This document shows positions 33,936 through 43,151 of a stretch of 64,000 bases of DNA, piece after piece; positions within the stretch are counted from its first letter, which is position 1, and each line of letters begins with the position of its first letter. A program made the translations under genes and the position numbers. The notes under the pieces are model-generated. The model saw nothing but the letters and a program-made list of their open reading frames with translations, searched no databases and had not been told where the DNA came from. The DNA comes from Nostoc sp. XA010. Its GTDB lineage: Bacteria > Cyanobacteriota > Cyanobacteriia > Cyanobacteriales > Nostocaceae. The stretch is from contig NZ_JAIVFX010000001.1 in the NCBI RefSeq assembly GCF_020829625.1, positions 434,001 through 498,000 on the forward strand, given 5' to 3'.

Positions 33936-34859
33936 ATGTTTTATCACAATAAGAAACTTCAGTATTTTAAGCCGCCAGAAAAGCCAGATGCAGTTTACGC
34001 AATGAAAATTCAAGAACTCATTGGCGGGACTTTTGGTGAAATGACCGTGATGATGCAGTATCTGTTTCAAGGCTGGAACTGTCGAGGCCCTGCCAAGTAC
34101 CGGGATATGCTGCTAGATGTTGGTACTGAAGAAATCGGTCATATTGAGATGCTGGCGACGATGATTGCCCATCTTCTAGATAAAGCACCGATCAAAATGC
34201 AAGAAGAAAGTGCAAAAGATGCGGTAGTAGGTGCTGTGATGGGCGGTAGTAGCCCACGAGATGTAATTATGGCGGCGGCGATGAACCCCCAACACGCCAT
34301 TGTGTCTGGTTTGGGTGCAACACCATCTGATAGCGTCGGCTATCCTTGGAACGGTCGCTTTATTGTCTCCAGTGGCAACCTGTTGGCAGATTTCCGGTCT
34401 AATCTCCACGCCGAAAGTCAAGGACGTTTGCAAGCAGTGCGACTGTATGAGATGACAGACGATCCAGGGGTGAAAGATACCTTGAGTTTTATGATCGCTC
34501 GTGATACCATGCATCAAAACTTGTGGCTAGCAACCATTGAGGATTTAGAAAGCTCTGGATTGGAAACCACACCAGTTCCCAGTTCCTTCCCATTGGAATT
34601 GGAGAAACGGGAGTTTTCTTATCAGTTCTGGAATCACTCAGAAGGCACAGAAAGCTCTGAAGGTCGTTGGGCAAAAGGCCCCTCAATGGACGGCAAAGGC
34701 GAATTCGAGTATGTGGAAAATCCCCAACCACTAGGCCCAGAACCGCAACCTCCTGTGCCCGATCCACGACTGCATGGTACCTCGAAAATGCCACTGGCAC
34801 AAGGCGATGGTTCGAGCGCACCCTCTTTGATTGACCGTATAACAGGTACCGGTGATTAA
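33936..34859 (+). CDS. Manganese (non-haem) catalase
   Basis: A 307-residue dimanganese catalase that splits hydrogen peroxide in the cytoplasm. Expected metal ligands are Glu35 (FGEMTVMMQY), Glu66 and His69 (TEEIGHIEML), Glu160 (LHAESQGR) and His193 (RDTMHQNLW), all present. The C-terminal 70 residues are proline-rich and probably wrap around neighbours in the hexamer. A ribosome site, GAGGAATTCAA, precedes the ATG. A strong terminator follows. It fits well into the surrounding stress-type gene set. Confidence 0.95.
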   Translation: MFYHNKKLQYFKPPEKPDAVYAMKIQELIGGTFGEMTVMMQYLFQGWNCRGPAKYRDMLLDVGTEEIGHIEMLATMIAHLLDKAPIKMQEESAKDAVVGAVMGGSSPRDVIMAAAMNPQHAIVSGLGATPSDSVGYPWNGRFIVSSGNLLADFRSNLHAESQGRLQAVRLYEMTDDPGVKDTLSFMIARDTMHQNLWLATIEDLESSGLETTPVPSSFPLELEKREFSYQFWNHSEGTESSEGRWAKGPSMDGKGEFEYVENPQPLGPEPQPPVPDPRLHGTSKMPLAQGDGSSAPSLIDRITGTGD

Positions 34860-34906
34860 TCATTGGCATAGAGTTGCATTCACATCTGTTCTAATAATGC
34901 TTGACT

Positions 34907-34946
34907 CCCCCAATCCTCCTTACAAAGGAGGGTTGGGGGAATTTTT
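34907..34946 (+). terminator. Terminator of the Mn catalase gene
   Basis: A 15-bp stem (CCCCCAATCCTCCTT and its complement at 34925-34939, one wobble pair) followed by AATTTTT. Confidence 0.85.
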
Positions 34947-35019
34947 GATGAAGATGCATCAGCTAGCTAGCACTGATTTGGTAGTTTGATAAATTAAGAA
35001 CGTCGAACCAGTGAGAGCG

Positions 35020-35934
35020 ATGCTAAAAACGAAATCCTTATCTGTTGACTTCTCTAAAGAAAAGGAAGATGGGTATAAGCGAATTTTTTCGCAGTTGCCA
35101 CTTCTTACCAGTTTGAGTGCAAACTGGAATAATGTCTATTTTGCTTACGACTGGCAGGCGGCTGGCGAGACTCCAGAGGTTTTGTCTAAACAGCATGGTA
35201 TTGCCATTTTTACCGAAGTGCCAACACCAATTCAGGCAGAACGGAGGCTTGATGGTCGCTTTCAAAGTGAGCAAGTAATTCAGGGTAATATTGTTGTCGC
35301 CCCTGCTTACACAGGACATCGTGCCTGTTGGGATACAGCAGGTGGTGTGATTCTTCTGGGATTTGAACCAACTGTTTTCGCTCATGCAATTTACGAATCA
35401 GTTGATCCCGATCGCATTGAACTTTTACCACATTTTGCCACACCCGATCCACTGGTTTACCAAATTGGGCTAGCTCTCAAATCTGCCCTCGAAAATTATG
35501 GTGCAGATAGTCGCCTATATGCAGAAGCAATGGCTAATGCCCTAATAGTTCATTTGTTGCAGCACTACTGTACACAGAAACTTGTATTGCGGGAATATTT
35601 AGGCGGTCTACCAAAACACAAGTTGCAGCAAGTGATTGACTATATAAATACTTATCTTGCTCAAGACTTAAGTTTAAAGGAACTTGCAGCCGTTGTCCAA
35701 ATGAGTTCTCATTACTTTTCACAACTGTTTAAACAATCTACCGGTGCGACTCCACATCAATATATTATTCGCTGTCGGATTGAAAAAGCTAAACAGTTGT
35801 TGCTTCAAAGAGAATTTTCCATTGCAGAGATTGCTAGTCAAGTTGGTTTTGTCGATCAAAGCCATCTCAATCGCCACTTCAAGCGTCTCATGGGAGTTAC
35901 GCCTAAAATGCTGGAACAAAAATATAAAAAATAG
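35020..35934 (+). CDS. AraC-family transcriptional regulator, paralog of the one at 7521
   Basis: About 304 residues. The C-terminal 100 carry two AraC helix-turn-helix units (LSLKELAAVVQMSSHYFSQL and IASQVGFVDQSHLNRHFKRL). The N-terminal sensor part has the same layout as the regulator at 7521, including ANALIVHLLQHYCTQKLVLREYLGGLPKHKL against its ANLLAVHLLKRY and YTGGLPKHKL, shown here in short pieces. It follows the manganese catalase gene, and the shared CAAAATCGG motif nearby suggests it controls that gene. ATG 35020 is preferred over GTG 35011. Confidence 0.85.
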   Translation: MLKTKSLSVDFSKEKEDGYKRIFSQLPLLTSLSANWNNVYFAYDWQAAGETPEVLSKQHGIAIFTEVPTPIQAERRLDGRFQSEQVIQGNIVVAPAYTGHRACWDTAGGVILLGFEPTVFAHAIYESVDPDRIELLPHFATPDPLVYQIGLALKSALENYGADSRLYAEAMANALIVHLLQHYCTQKLVLREYLGGLPKHKLQQVIDYINTYLAQDLSLKELAAVVQMSSHYFSQLFKQSTGATPHQYIIRCRIEKAKQLLLQREFSIAEIASQVGFVDQSHLNRHFKRLMGVTPKMLEQKYKK

Positions 35935-35945
35935 GAAAAATGTCC

Positions 35946-36036
35946 CAAAATCGGACAAATTTACAAGACTACAGTTCATAAGATTTCAATAATGGAGGCT
36001 AGTACCGCAAGGCGGAAGTCAAAAGTCAAAAGTCAG
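35946..36036 (+). repeat. CAAAATCGGACAAA motif and TAGTACCGCAAGGCG repeat upstream of ndhH
   Basis: The CAAAATCGG motif at 35946 resembles 33868. From 36000 the element TAGTACCGCAAGGCG plus AAGTCAAAAGTC units begins; another copy, disrupted by an insertion, lies at 54642. No gene is present between the AraC stop and ndhH. Confidence 0.6.
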
Positions 36037-36117
36037 AATTTTTCTTCAAATCATTCCTGATCAAAGCGAAGCATCGCCACTCATTTTCAATCTTTGGTAA
36101 AGGGGAAATATTTAATT

Positions 36118-37311
36118 ATGACCGTCGGTAGAAGGATTGAAACTAAAACTGAACCCATGCTGCTCAACATGGGACCTCACCATCCCTCTATGCATGGGTG
36201 TTTTAGATTGATTGTCACCCTGGATGGTGAAGATGTCGTCGATTGTGAGCCAGTCCTTGGCTATCTGCATAGAGGTATGGAAAAAATTGCTGAGAACCGC
36301 AGCAATATAATGTATGTGCCCTATGTTAGCCGCTGGGACTATGCAGCTGGGATGTTTAACGAAGCGGTTACAGTTAATGCCCCAGAAAAATTAGCTGATA
36401 TTACTGTTCCGAAACGTGCTAGCTATATCCGTGTCATCATGCTGGAATTGAACCGGATTGCTAATCACCTGCTATGGTTGGGCCCATTCTTACTTGATAC
36501 GGGTGCTGGAACTCCCTTTTTCTACATCTTCCGGGAACGGGAGTTGATTTATGACTTGTGGGAAGCCGCTACAGGTTATCGGATGGTCAACAATAACTAC
36601 TTTCGCATTGGCGGCGTGGCGGCAGATTTGCCTTATGGCTGGGTAGACAAGTGCGAAGATTTCTGCGATTACTTTGTTCAGAAAGTGGATGAGTATGAGC
36701 GCTTAATTACCAATAATCCCATCTTCCGCCGTCGCGTTCAAGGTGTTGGCGCGATCGCTCGTGAAGAAGCCATCAACTGGGGGCTTTCTGGCCCCATGTT
36801 ACGCGCTTCTGGCGTGAAATGGGATTTGCGAAAAGTAGACCATTATGAATGTTACGACGATTTCGACTGGGAAGTGCAGTGGGATACTGCTGGCGATTGT
36901 TATGCTCGTTACCTGGTCAGAATTCGGGAAATGCGCGAATCGGTAAAGATTATTCGCCAAGCCCTCAAAAAACTTCCCGGCGGTGCTTTTGAGAACCTGG
37001 AAGCCAAGCGCATGACAGCAGGGAAAAAATCTCAGTGGGATGGCTTTGATTACCAGTACATCGCCAAAAAAGTTGCCCCCACCTTTAAGATTCCCAAGGG
37101 GGAAATTTACGTTCGCGTAGAAAGTGGTAAAGGTGAATTGGGAATTTATCTAATTGGCGATGATCATGTCTTCCCCTGGCGATGGAAAATTCGTCCCGCC
37201 GATTTCAATAACTTGCAAGTATTACCCAAAATCTTACGCGGCGTGAAGGTTGCCGATCTAGTTGTAGTATTGGGTAGTATCGATATCATCATGGGATCAG
37301 TAGATCGGTAG
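36118..37311 (+). CDS. ndhH: NAD(P)H-quinone oxidoreductase subunit H (NDH-1)
   Basis: A 397-residue homolog of the 49-kDa/NuoD subunit in the peripheral arm of cyanobacterial NDH-1, on the cytoplasmic face of the thylakoid, where it helps form the plastoquinone site. [38 protein letters not shown] and the closing [14 protein letters not shown] are as expected. The start is ATG 36118, giving [13 protein letters not shown]; an upstream TTG in frame is rejected. As usual in cyanobacteria, the gene is apart from the ndhAIGE cluster. A 21-bp tandem array begins 3 bases after the stop. Confidence 0.97.
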   Translation: MTVGRRIETKTEPMLLNMGPHHPSMHGCFRLIVTLDGEDVVDCEPVLGYLHRGMEKIAENRSNIMYVPYVSRWDYAAGMFNEAVTVNAPEKLADITVPKRASYIRVIMLELNRIANHLLWLGPFLLDTGAGTPFFYIFRERELIYDLWEAATGYRMVNNNYFRIGGVAADLPYGWVDKCEDFCDYFVQKVDEYERLITNNPIFRRRVQGVGAIAREEAINWGLSGPMLRASGVKWDLRKVDHYECYDDFDWEVQWDTAGDCYARYLVRIREMRESVKIIRQALKKLPGGAFENLEAKRMTAGKKSQWDGFDYQYIAKKVAPTFKIPKGEIYVRVESGKGELGIYLIGDDHVFPWRWKIRPADFNNLQVLPKILRGVKVADLVVVLGSIDIIMGSVDR

Positions 37312-37314
37312 TAT

Positions 37315-37503
37315 AGCAAATGAGATCGCCGAAATAACAAATGGGTTCGCCGAAATAACAAATGGGTTCGCCGAAATAGCAAATGGGTTCGCCGAAATAA
37401 CAAATGGGTTCGCCGAAATAGCAAATGGGTTCGCCGAAATAACAAATGGGTTCGCCGAAGTAACAAATGGGTTCGCCGAAATAGCAAATGGGTTCGCCGA
37501 AAT
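37315..37503. repeat. 21-bp tandem array directly after ndhH, nine copies
   Basis: Nine head-to-tail 21-bp units built as ARCAAATGGG plus TTCGCCGAAAT, with a single alternating A/G at the second base and a few other changes; the first copy reads GAGATCGCC. The array starts 3 bases past the ndhH stop and ends where a GCGTAGGCG repeat begins. All frames are open because of the period; none is a credible gene. Confidence 0.95.
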
Positions 37504-37510
37504 AACAAAT

Positions 37511-37539
37511 GCGTAGGCGTAGCCAGCCGTAGGCATCGC
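37511..37539. repeat. Dispersed GCGTAGGCGTAGCC repeat
   Basis: Third copy of the family seen at 1521, here GCGTAGGCGTAGCCAGCCG then TAGGCATCGCC. It abuts the 21-bp array and appears to interrupt its tenth unit after AACAAAT. Confidence 0.8.
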
Positions 37540-37602
37540 CTTTCACTAAATTTTTCAACAAACCTCAATACAATTCGATTAAGATATTTGGCTCTCGAAG
37601 AT

Positions 37603-37640
37603 CCCCCCAACCCTCCGATAAATTGGGGGGCTTTGTCTTT
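37603..37640 (+). terminator. Terminator downstream of ndhH
   Basis: CCCCCCAA (37603-37610) pairs with TTGGGGGG (37623-37630), then CTTTGTCTTTT. It is the first classical terminator after ndhH, about 290 bases past its stop, so the 21-bp array would be transcribed in the ndhH 3' region. Confidence 0.8.
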
Positions 37641-37645
37641 TATTT

Positions 37646-37880
37646 ACCCCCTTTTTAAGGCAGGGCTGATTCATTCGATCTTTTAGGGATTTTGTCAAGA
37701 GTATGAGTCAGAAATTTGCTTGAGTGGGATAAAGAAAAACTACCACCTCAACCAGCAAATTTAAGTGCGTTCACCATTTTCTTGCCCAATCAGATTTTTT
37801 AGTCACCTGGTTTTTTTGCTTGAAACGCTTGTAAATCAGCGCCTTTTAGGGAATGAATCGGCCCTGCTTTTTAAGGGGGT
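37646..37880. mobile_element. Candidate MITE-like element with 30-bp inverted ends
   Basis: The left end starts ACCCCCTTTTTAAGGCAGGG and continues CTGATTCATTC; the right end (37851-37880) is the inverse, differing at a few bases in the middle. The 235-bp unit has no gene. No clear target duplication is seen, so mobility is inference. Confidence 0.5.
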
Positions 37881-37947
37881 CGCCGCAGGCGGGGGGATCT
37901 TATCCGAATCCTATTGTAACAAAGCTCATGCCCTGCGGAATAATATG

Positions 37948-39189
37948 CTATAATTCTGTGCCAGCATTTCCTATTGCATTAATCGCAGCCTCTAAGGCGA
38001 TCGCCACATGAGTCCAATGAGTTCCGCCCTGGCAATAAACCACATACGGTTCACGTAAAGGCCCATCTGCCGATAATTCTAAGGTGCTTCCTTCAATAAA
38101 TGTCCCCCCAGCCATGACTACTTTGCTCTCATACCCCGGCATTTCATCTGGAACAGGGTCAAGATAGGAACCTATAGGAGAATGCTCTTGTATCGCCTTA
38201 CAGAAAGCAATTAGCTTTTCGGCAGAACCGAGTTTGATTGCCTGAATTACATCCCCACGAGGAGCCAGAGGTGCGGGATTCACTGGATAACCGAGTTTAT
38301 CAAATACATAACCAGTTAAGTATGTCCCTTTCATCGCCTCTCCTACCATTTGCGGAGCGAGAAATAAGCCTTGGAACAGCAGGCGATTTTGGTCAAAAGT
38401 AGCGCCGCCATAACTACCGATACCGGGAGCAGTGAGGCGACAGGCCGATGCTTCCACTAAGTCGGCGCGACCAGCGACATAACCGCCAGCGCTGACAATG
38501 GTACCACCAGGATTTTTAATCAATGACCCCGCCATTAAATCAGCACCAACGGCTGTAGGTTCTTTTGTTTCAATAAATTCGCCGTAGCAGTTATCTACAA
38601 AGCAAACTGTATTTGGGTTTTGCTGTTTGACTAAGTGGACGATTTTTTCAATATCGGCAATTGATAAACTAGGACGCCAAGAATAGCCACAAGAACGCTG
38701 AATTAACACTAAACGAGTGTTTTCATCCACACTAGTACTTAAAGCTTGCCAATCTATAGTTCCTTCTGAGGTTAGCTCCAATTGGCGGTAATTTATGCCA
38801 AACTCGATAAGAGAGCCTTGACCTTGACCTCGTAAACCAATGACTTCTTCAAGTGTATCGTAGGGAGAACCGACCACTGCTAACATTTCATCTCCAGGAC
38901 GGAGAACACCAAACAAAGCACAAGCGATCGCATGAGTTCCCGAAACGAACTGCACCCGCACGGCCGCAGCTTCAGCGCCCATAACTTCGGCAAAAACTTT
39001 ATCTAAAGTTTCTCGTCCTAAATCATCGTGACCATAGCCACTTACACCAGCAAAATGGTGTGCGCCCACACGGTGATTACGAAAAGCATTCAGCACTCGT
39101 TTTAGATTATGCTTGACCTGAGTGTCAATTCCAGAAAAAATTTCTAATAGTGCCTGTTCTGCTTGCCGCAGCTGCTCTAAGCTGTTCAT
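37948..39189 (-). CDS. PLP-dependent lyase, methionine gamma-lyase/aluminium-resistance family
   Basis: A 413-residue fold-type I PLP enzyme of the Alum_res (PF06838) family. GYGHDDLGRETLDKVFA and VQFVSGTHAIACALFG form the cofactor phosphate site, FVDNCYGEF the aspartate contact, and SLIKNPGG holds the likely PLP lysine (Lys225). Family members are annotated as methionine gamma-lyase-like or aluminium-resistance proteins; the true substrate is not settled. The start is ATG 39189, preceded by GAGGAA; a TTG 15 bases upstream is rejected. Confidence 0.9.
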   Translation of the reverse strand: MNSLEQLRQAEQALLEIFSGIDTQVKHNLKRVLNAFRNHRVGAHHFAGVSGYGHDDLGRETLDKVFAEVMGAEAAAVRVQFVSGTHAIACALFGVLRPGDEMLAVVGSPYDTLEEVIGLRGQGQGSLIEFGINYRQLELTSEGTIDWQALSTSVDENTRLVLIQRSCGYSWRPSLSIADIEKIVHLVKQQNPNTVCFVDNCYGEFIETKEPTAVGADLMAGSLIKNPGGTIVSAGGYVAGRADLVEASACRLTAPGIGSYGGATFDQNRLLFQGLFLAPQMVGEAMKGTYLTGYVFDKLGYPVNPAPLAPRGDVIQAIKLGSAEKLIAFCKAIQEHSPIGSYLDPVPDEMPGYESKVVMAGGTFIEGSTLELSADGPLREPYVVYCQGGTHWTHVAIALEAAINAIGNAGTEL

Positions 39190-39280
39190 CAGTTCCTCGT
39201 TCAAAAAAAATTAAATTTATAGATATGCGGATTTTAAAATCGCGCACACTAGGCTGGAAAATTCAAATTCAGGTTACTGC

Positions 39281-40102
39281 ATGACAATTGCTACTTCAAC
39301 CAAACCTCAAATTAACTGGGTTAATACCCTGTTTTTCATTGGACTGCATATCGGCGCTTTATTTGCCTTTGTTCCTGGCAATTTTAGCTGGACGGCAGTT
39401 GGTGTGGGTTTCTTGCTGTACTGGGTAACTGGCGGCTTAGGCGTTACTCTAGGATTTCATCGCCTTGTCACCCACCGCAGTTTTCAAACTCCCAAGTGGC
39501 TAGAGTATCTTTTGGTTTTCTTTGGGACACTCTCGTGTCAAGGAGGTCCAATTGAGTGGATCGGGACACATCGCATTCATCATCTAAACTCTGATACTGA
39601 CGCTGATCCCCATGACTCTAATAAAGGCTTTTGGTGGAGCCACATGGATTGGCTGATTCATTATTGTCCCGCTCACGCTGATGTTCCTCGTTTCACCAAA
39701 GACATTGCCGAAGACCCAGTTTATCAGTTTTTAGAAAAATATTTCATTTTGATCCAAGTTGCTCTAGGCGCATTGCTTTTGCTTCTGGGTGGCTGGCCCT
39801 TTGTTATTTGGGGAATTTTTGTTCGCATTGTCTGGGTTTATCACTGCACTTGGTTGGTGAACAGCGCTACTCATAAATTTGGCTATCGGAGCTATGATTC
39901 TGGGGATAAATCGACTAATTGCTGGTGGGTAGCCGTACTAGTTTTCGGTGAAGGGTGGCATAATAACCATCATGCTTTTCAATACTCAGCTCGTCATGGG
40001 CTGGAATGGTGGGAAATCGATTTAACTTGGATGACTGTTCAATTGCTACAAGCAGTTGGTCTGGCTACTAATGTGAAGTTGGCCCCAACAAAAGTTAGTT
40101 AG
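39281..40102 (+). CDS. desC: Delta-9 acyl-lipid desaturase DesC
   Basis: A 273-residue membrane di-iron desaturase that introduces the first double bond into C18 (or C16) acyl chains of membrane lipids, using ferredoxin. The three histidine boxes are HRLVTH (60-65), HRIHH (97-101) and HNNHH (227-231), with four hydrophobic spans between. It is followed by desA and desB on the same strand, the usual Nostoc order. The gaps of 216 and 218 bases suggest separate promoters rather than one tight operon. Confidence 0.97.
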   Translation: MTIATSTKPQINWVNTLFFIGLHIGALFAFVPGNFSWTAVGVGFLLYWVTGGLGVTLGFHRLVTHRSFQTPKWLEYLLVFFGTLSCQGGPIEWIGTHRIHHLNSDTDADPHDSNKGFWWSHMDWLIHYCPAHADVPRFTKDIAEDPVYQFLEKYFILIQVALGALLLLLGGWPFVIWGIFVRIVWVYHCTWLVNSATHKFGYRSYDSGDKSTNCWWVAVLVFGEGWHNNHHAFQYSARHGLEWWEIDLTWMTVQLLQAVGLATNVKLAPTKVS

Positions 40103-40186
40103 GAGTTAGGAGTTAGAAATTAGAAGTTAAGAGTAAGGATATGTATCTTTTTTAACTCATAACTCATCATTTCTGACTCCTAACTT
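40097..40186. repeat. AGTTAGGAGTTAG inverted repeat after desC
   Basis: AGTTAGGAGTTAGAAAT (40104-40120) is mirrored at 40169-40185 with one mismatch, with extra AGTTAGG copies at the left. Same family as 1979-2017. It may end the desC transcript. Confidence 0.75.
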
Positions 40187-40318
40187 TTCAAAAAGCTATT
40201 TACTGGTGCGCTTGTGTCGGTTAGATTGCTATAATCCGAAGCGCTAATATTAAGAAATTTTGCGGCAAGCCACTTTTTTAGTGACTTGGTGGGGGAGTTT
40301 GTTGTTTTTTAGGTGTTC

Positions 40319-41371
40319 ATGACTACATCAATAATTAATAGCCAGAAACTAAGTGACGAGCCTGGTAATTCCGACTTTAGGCTCAAAGATATTGTCAAAA
40401 CCCTGCCACGGGAATGTTTTCAGCAGAACCGTCGCAAAGCTTGGACACAAGTACTGCTCAGTGTCTTGGCGGTTGCCTTGGGCTACTACAGCCTGATCGT
40501 TACTCCTTGGTTCCTCTTGCCCCTAGCTTGGATTTTTACAGGCACTGCTTTAACAGGTTTTTTTGTAATTGGCCATGATTGTGGTCACAGGTCTTTTGCC
40601 AAACGTCGTTGGGTAAATGATTTGGTGGGGCACTTCTTCATGATGCCGTTGATTTACCCTTTTCACAGTTGGCGCATTAAGCATAATTATCACCATACTC
40701 ATACCAACAAGCTGGATGAGGACAACGCTTGGCATCCAATCAGACCAGAAGTGTTTGAAAATTGGGATACAACCCGGCAGTCTGCTTTTAAGCTGTTCAT
40801 GCGTAAACGCCTCTGGTGGGTAGGTTCCATTGGTCATTGGGCTGTGGTGCATTTTGATTGGCGGAACTTCAAAACGAAAGACCAATCAAGTATCAAGCTT
40901 TCTGTGGCTGTAGTAGTTGTGTTTGCAGCGATCACTTTCCCGATTCTGATCGCCACAACTGGTATCTGGGGATTTGTCAAGTTTTGGCTAGTGCCCTGGA
41001 TGATTTACCACTTTTGGATGAGTACTTTTACTATTGTTCACCATACTGCCGCAGATGTTCCTTTTGCGACAGCCAACAAGTGGAACGAGGCTTTAGCACA
41101 GTTATTTGGCACTATTCATTGCGATTATCCGCGCTGGGTAGAAATTCTGTGCCACGATATCAATGTTCATGTCCCTCATCATATTTCCACTGCGATTCCT
41201 TCTTATAATTTGCGGCTAGCTTACAGCAGCATCAAAGAAAATTGGGAGCCTTATCTGCATGATGAGTGTCAGTTTTCTTGGCCTTTAATGAAGCAGATTA
41301 CAGACCAATGTCAACTATACACAACTGATGTTGGCTATAAGACTTTCAACGAACATTACACACAGCAATAA
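40319..41371 (+). CDS. desA: Delta-12 acyl-lipid desaturase DesA
   Basis: A 350-residue desaturase that adds the second double bond (delta-12) to oleoyl lipids. Histidine boxes are HDCGH (86-90), HNYHH (122-126) and HVPHH near the C-terminus. The hydrophobic pattern agrees with four membrane spans and a cytoplasmic di-iron centre. ATG 40319 is used; GTG 40313 is in frame just before it. It lies between desC and desB, consistent with stepwise desaturation. Confidence 0.97.
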   Translation: MTTSIINSQKLSDEPGNSDFRLKDIVKTLPRECFQQNRRKAWTQVLLSVLAVALGYYSLIVTPWFLLPLAWIFTGTALTGFFVIGHDCGHRSFAKRRWVNDLVGHFFMMPLIYPFHSWRIKHNYHHTHTNKLDEDNAWHPIRPEVFENWDTTRQSAFKLFMRKRLWWVGSIGHWAVVHFDWRNFKTKDQSSIKLSVAVVVVFAAITFPILIATTGIWGFVKFWLVPWMIYHFWMSTFTIVHHTAADVPFATANKWNEALAQLFGTIHCDYPRWVEILCHDINVHVPHHISTAIPSYNLRLAYSSIKENWEPYLHDECQFSWPLMKQITDQCQLYTTDVGYKTFNEHYTQQ

Positions 41372-41391
41372 ATAGCATTGTAATTACATTC

Positions 41392-41415
41392 ACGCTCTTG
41401 AACCAACGAGAGCGT
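41392..41415 (+). terminator. Hairpin after desA
   Basis: ACGCTCTTG pairs with CGAGAGCGT across a 6-base loop, 20 bases after the desA stop codon and followed by TTATA. It supports separate transcription of desA and desB. Confidence 0.6.
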
Positions 41416-41589
41416 TTATAATGCTGTGTTTAAATAGAATCTGGCAATTTTTTACTGACTAAAATCGTTAGGCAAATTGCCAGAAATTATCCTCTTGTGT
41501 GTTAGCGATCGCTAGTTTCGTGGGCATCCTAGAGATGGGATAATTTTGTCTCAAATAAAGTTCCGATTTCTATTCAACAAAAGAATCCA

Positions 41590-42669
41590 GTGCAATTAGA
41601 TACCATCAGCTTCAACAATCCTCTTAGCAGTGAAACGTCTGAGGATACGACTAAATTACCTTTCACTCTTCAGGATTTAAAAGCTGCAATTCCTGCTGAA
41701 TGCTTTCAGCCTAATGTGACAAAATCGCTTTTTTACTTTTTCCGTGACATCCTGATTATCGGTCTGCTTTATGCAGTTGCTTCCTACCTGGATTCTTGGC
41801 TATTCTTTCCGATTTTCTGGCTAATGCAAGGAACGATGTTTTGGGCTTTGTTTGTAGTCGGCCATGACTGCGGACACCAATCTTTTTCTAAACATAAATG
41901 GCTCAATGATTTGATTGGACATCTTTCTCACACGCCAATACTTGTTCCTTATCATGGTTGGCGGATTAGTCACAGAACTCATCACAAAAATACTGGCAAT
42001 ATCGATAATGATGAAAGCTGGTATCCTGTAAGCGAATCACAATATAAGGAGATGCCTTTAGCCCAAAAGATAGGCAGATATTATGTTTTTCTCTTGGCTT
42101 ATCCTGTGTATTTGTTTAAGCGTTCTCCTAATAAGGAAGGCTCCCACTTTTTGCCCAGCAGTTCGCTTTTCAAACCATCGGAAAAATGGGATGTAATAAC
42201 TAGTACTGTACTTTTGATTGGCATGGTAGGTTTGCTAGGTTTCCTCACCTACCAATGGGGTTGGATGTGGTTGCTGAAATATTACGCTGTGCCTTACCTT
42301 GTGTTCATAGTTTGGCTAGATTTGGTGACCTTCTTGCACCACACTGAGCCAGAGCTTCCCTGGTATCGTGGAGAAGATTGGACTTTCCTAAAAGGCGCAA
42401 TTTCTAGTATTGACCGTGATTATGGTTTGGTTAATCATATCCATCACGATATCGGTACTCATGTTGCTCACCATATATTCCTTAACATCCCTCATTACAA
42501 TTTGCTGAAGGCTACTGAGGCAATAAAACCAGTGATGGGTGAATATTTCCATAAATCAGAAGAACCAATTTGGAAGTCAGTATGGAATTCATGCATCAAC
42601 TGCCATTTTGTCCCTGATACTGGTAGTAAGGTTTACTACACATCCAGCAATAAGCTAGCTAAAGACTAA
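41590..42669 (+). CDS. desB: Omega-3 (delta-15) acyl-lipid desaturase DesB
   Basis: A 359-residue desaturase that adds the omega-3 double bond to linoleoyl lipids, important for growth in the cold. Histidine boxes are HDCGH (in VVGHDCGHQSF), HRTHH (followed by KNTGNIDNDESW) and HVAHH (in HDIGTHVAHHIF), as in cyanobacterial DesB and plant FAD3/7. It starts with GTG at 41590; no in-frame ATG fits. desB genes are often induced by cold, but no specific control element was identified here. Confidence 0.96.
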   Translation: MQLDTISFNNPLSSETSEDTTKLPFTLQDLKAAIPAECFQPNVTKSLFYFFRDILIIGLLYAVASYLDSWLFFPIFWLMQGTMFWALFVVGHDCGHQSFSKHKWLNDLIGHLSHTPILVPYHGWRISHRTHHKNTGNIDNDESWYPVSESQYKEMPLAQKIGRYYVFLLAYPVYLFKRSPNKEGSHFLPSSSLFKPSEKWDVITSTVLLIGMVGLLGFLTYQWGWMWLLKYYAVPYLVFIVWLDLVTFLHHTEPELPWYRGEDWTFLKGAISSIDRDYGLVNHIHHDIGTHVAHHIFLNIPHYNLLKATEAIKPVMGEYFHKSEEPIWKSVWNSCINCHFVPDTGSKVYYTSSNKLAKD

Positions 42670-42675
42670 GACTCA

Positions 42676-42718
42676 GATTCCCGGCTTCTTTAAATGAAGT
42701 CGGGAATCTTGTATTTTC
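42676..42718 (+). terminator. Terminator of desB
   Basis: GATTCCCGGCTTC (42676-42688) pairs with GAAGTCGGGAATC (42696-42708), with one G-T pair, followed by TTGTATTTTC. Confidence 0.85.
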
Positions 42719-43151
42719 GTCAATGCTTTCTGACTTGACCATTTAGTACTGCCTGATTTAGATATTTTAGAAAACTTGTATTAAAAATTACTTAAATACT
42801 TTACTAAAACTTACTTTTTCAGGGGCGTTGGCGTAGCCCGCCGCAGGCATCGCATATTACATTATTAGTGATTCTAACTCTGGGAGTATTTGAGCATCCT
42901 TAGCCTGCGGTAAATTTCAACTTCCTAGCTGTAAAATAAAATATAGATAAATGACGTTCGCTGATTCTTGGGCATATCGGAACCTTTGCGCTAGGCACTC
43001 TTTCTTGCTTGTGCAGAGACACGAGTTAAGTTTATCTAAATGTAGTGACTTAAGACCATTACCTACTAGGGTTATAAATCAGTACAGACTAGACTATATA
43101 GTATAGACAATTTACCCAAAACTCTTTCCAAATTTAAAATCAGAGGTATCA
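42709..43151. other. Intergenic stretch with a dispersed repeat
   Basis: About 440 bases. It contains the fourth GCGTTGGCGTAGCCCG repeat copy at 42825-42852 (GCCGCAGGCATCGC at its end). No gene is seen; the promoter of the LabA-like gene should lie near 43060-43120. Confidence 0.6.

Noticed and set aside
37164..37610. Minus-strand repeat proteins opposite the end of ndhH
   Set aside because: Same cause: the 21-bp array leaves frames open on both strands; part is antisense of ndhH.
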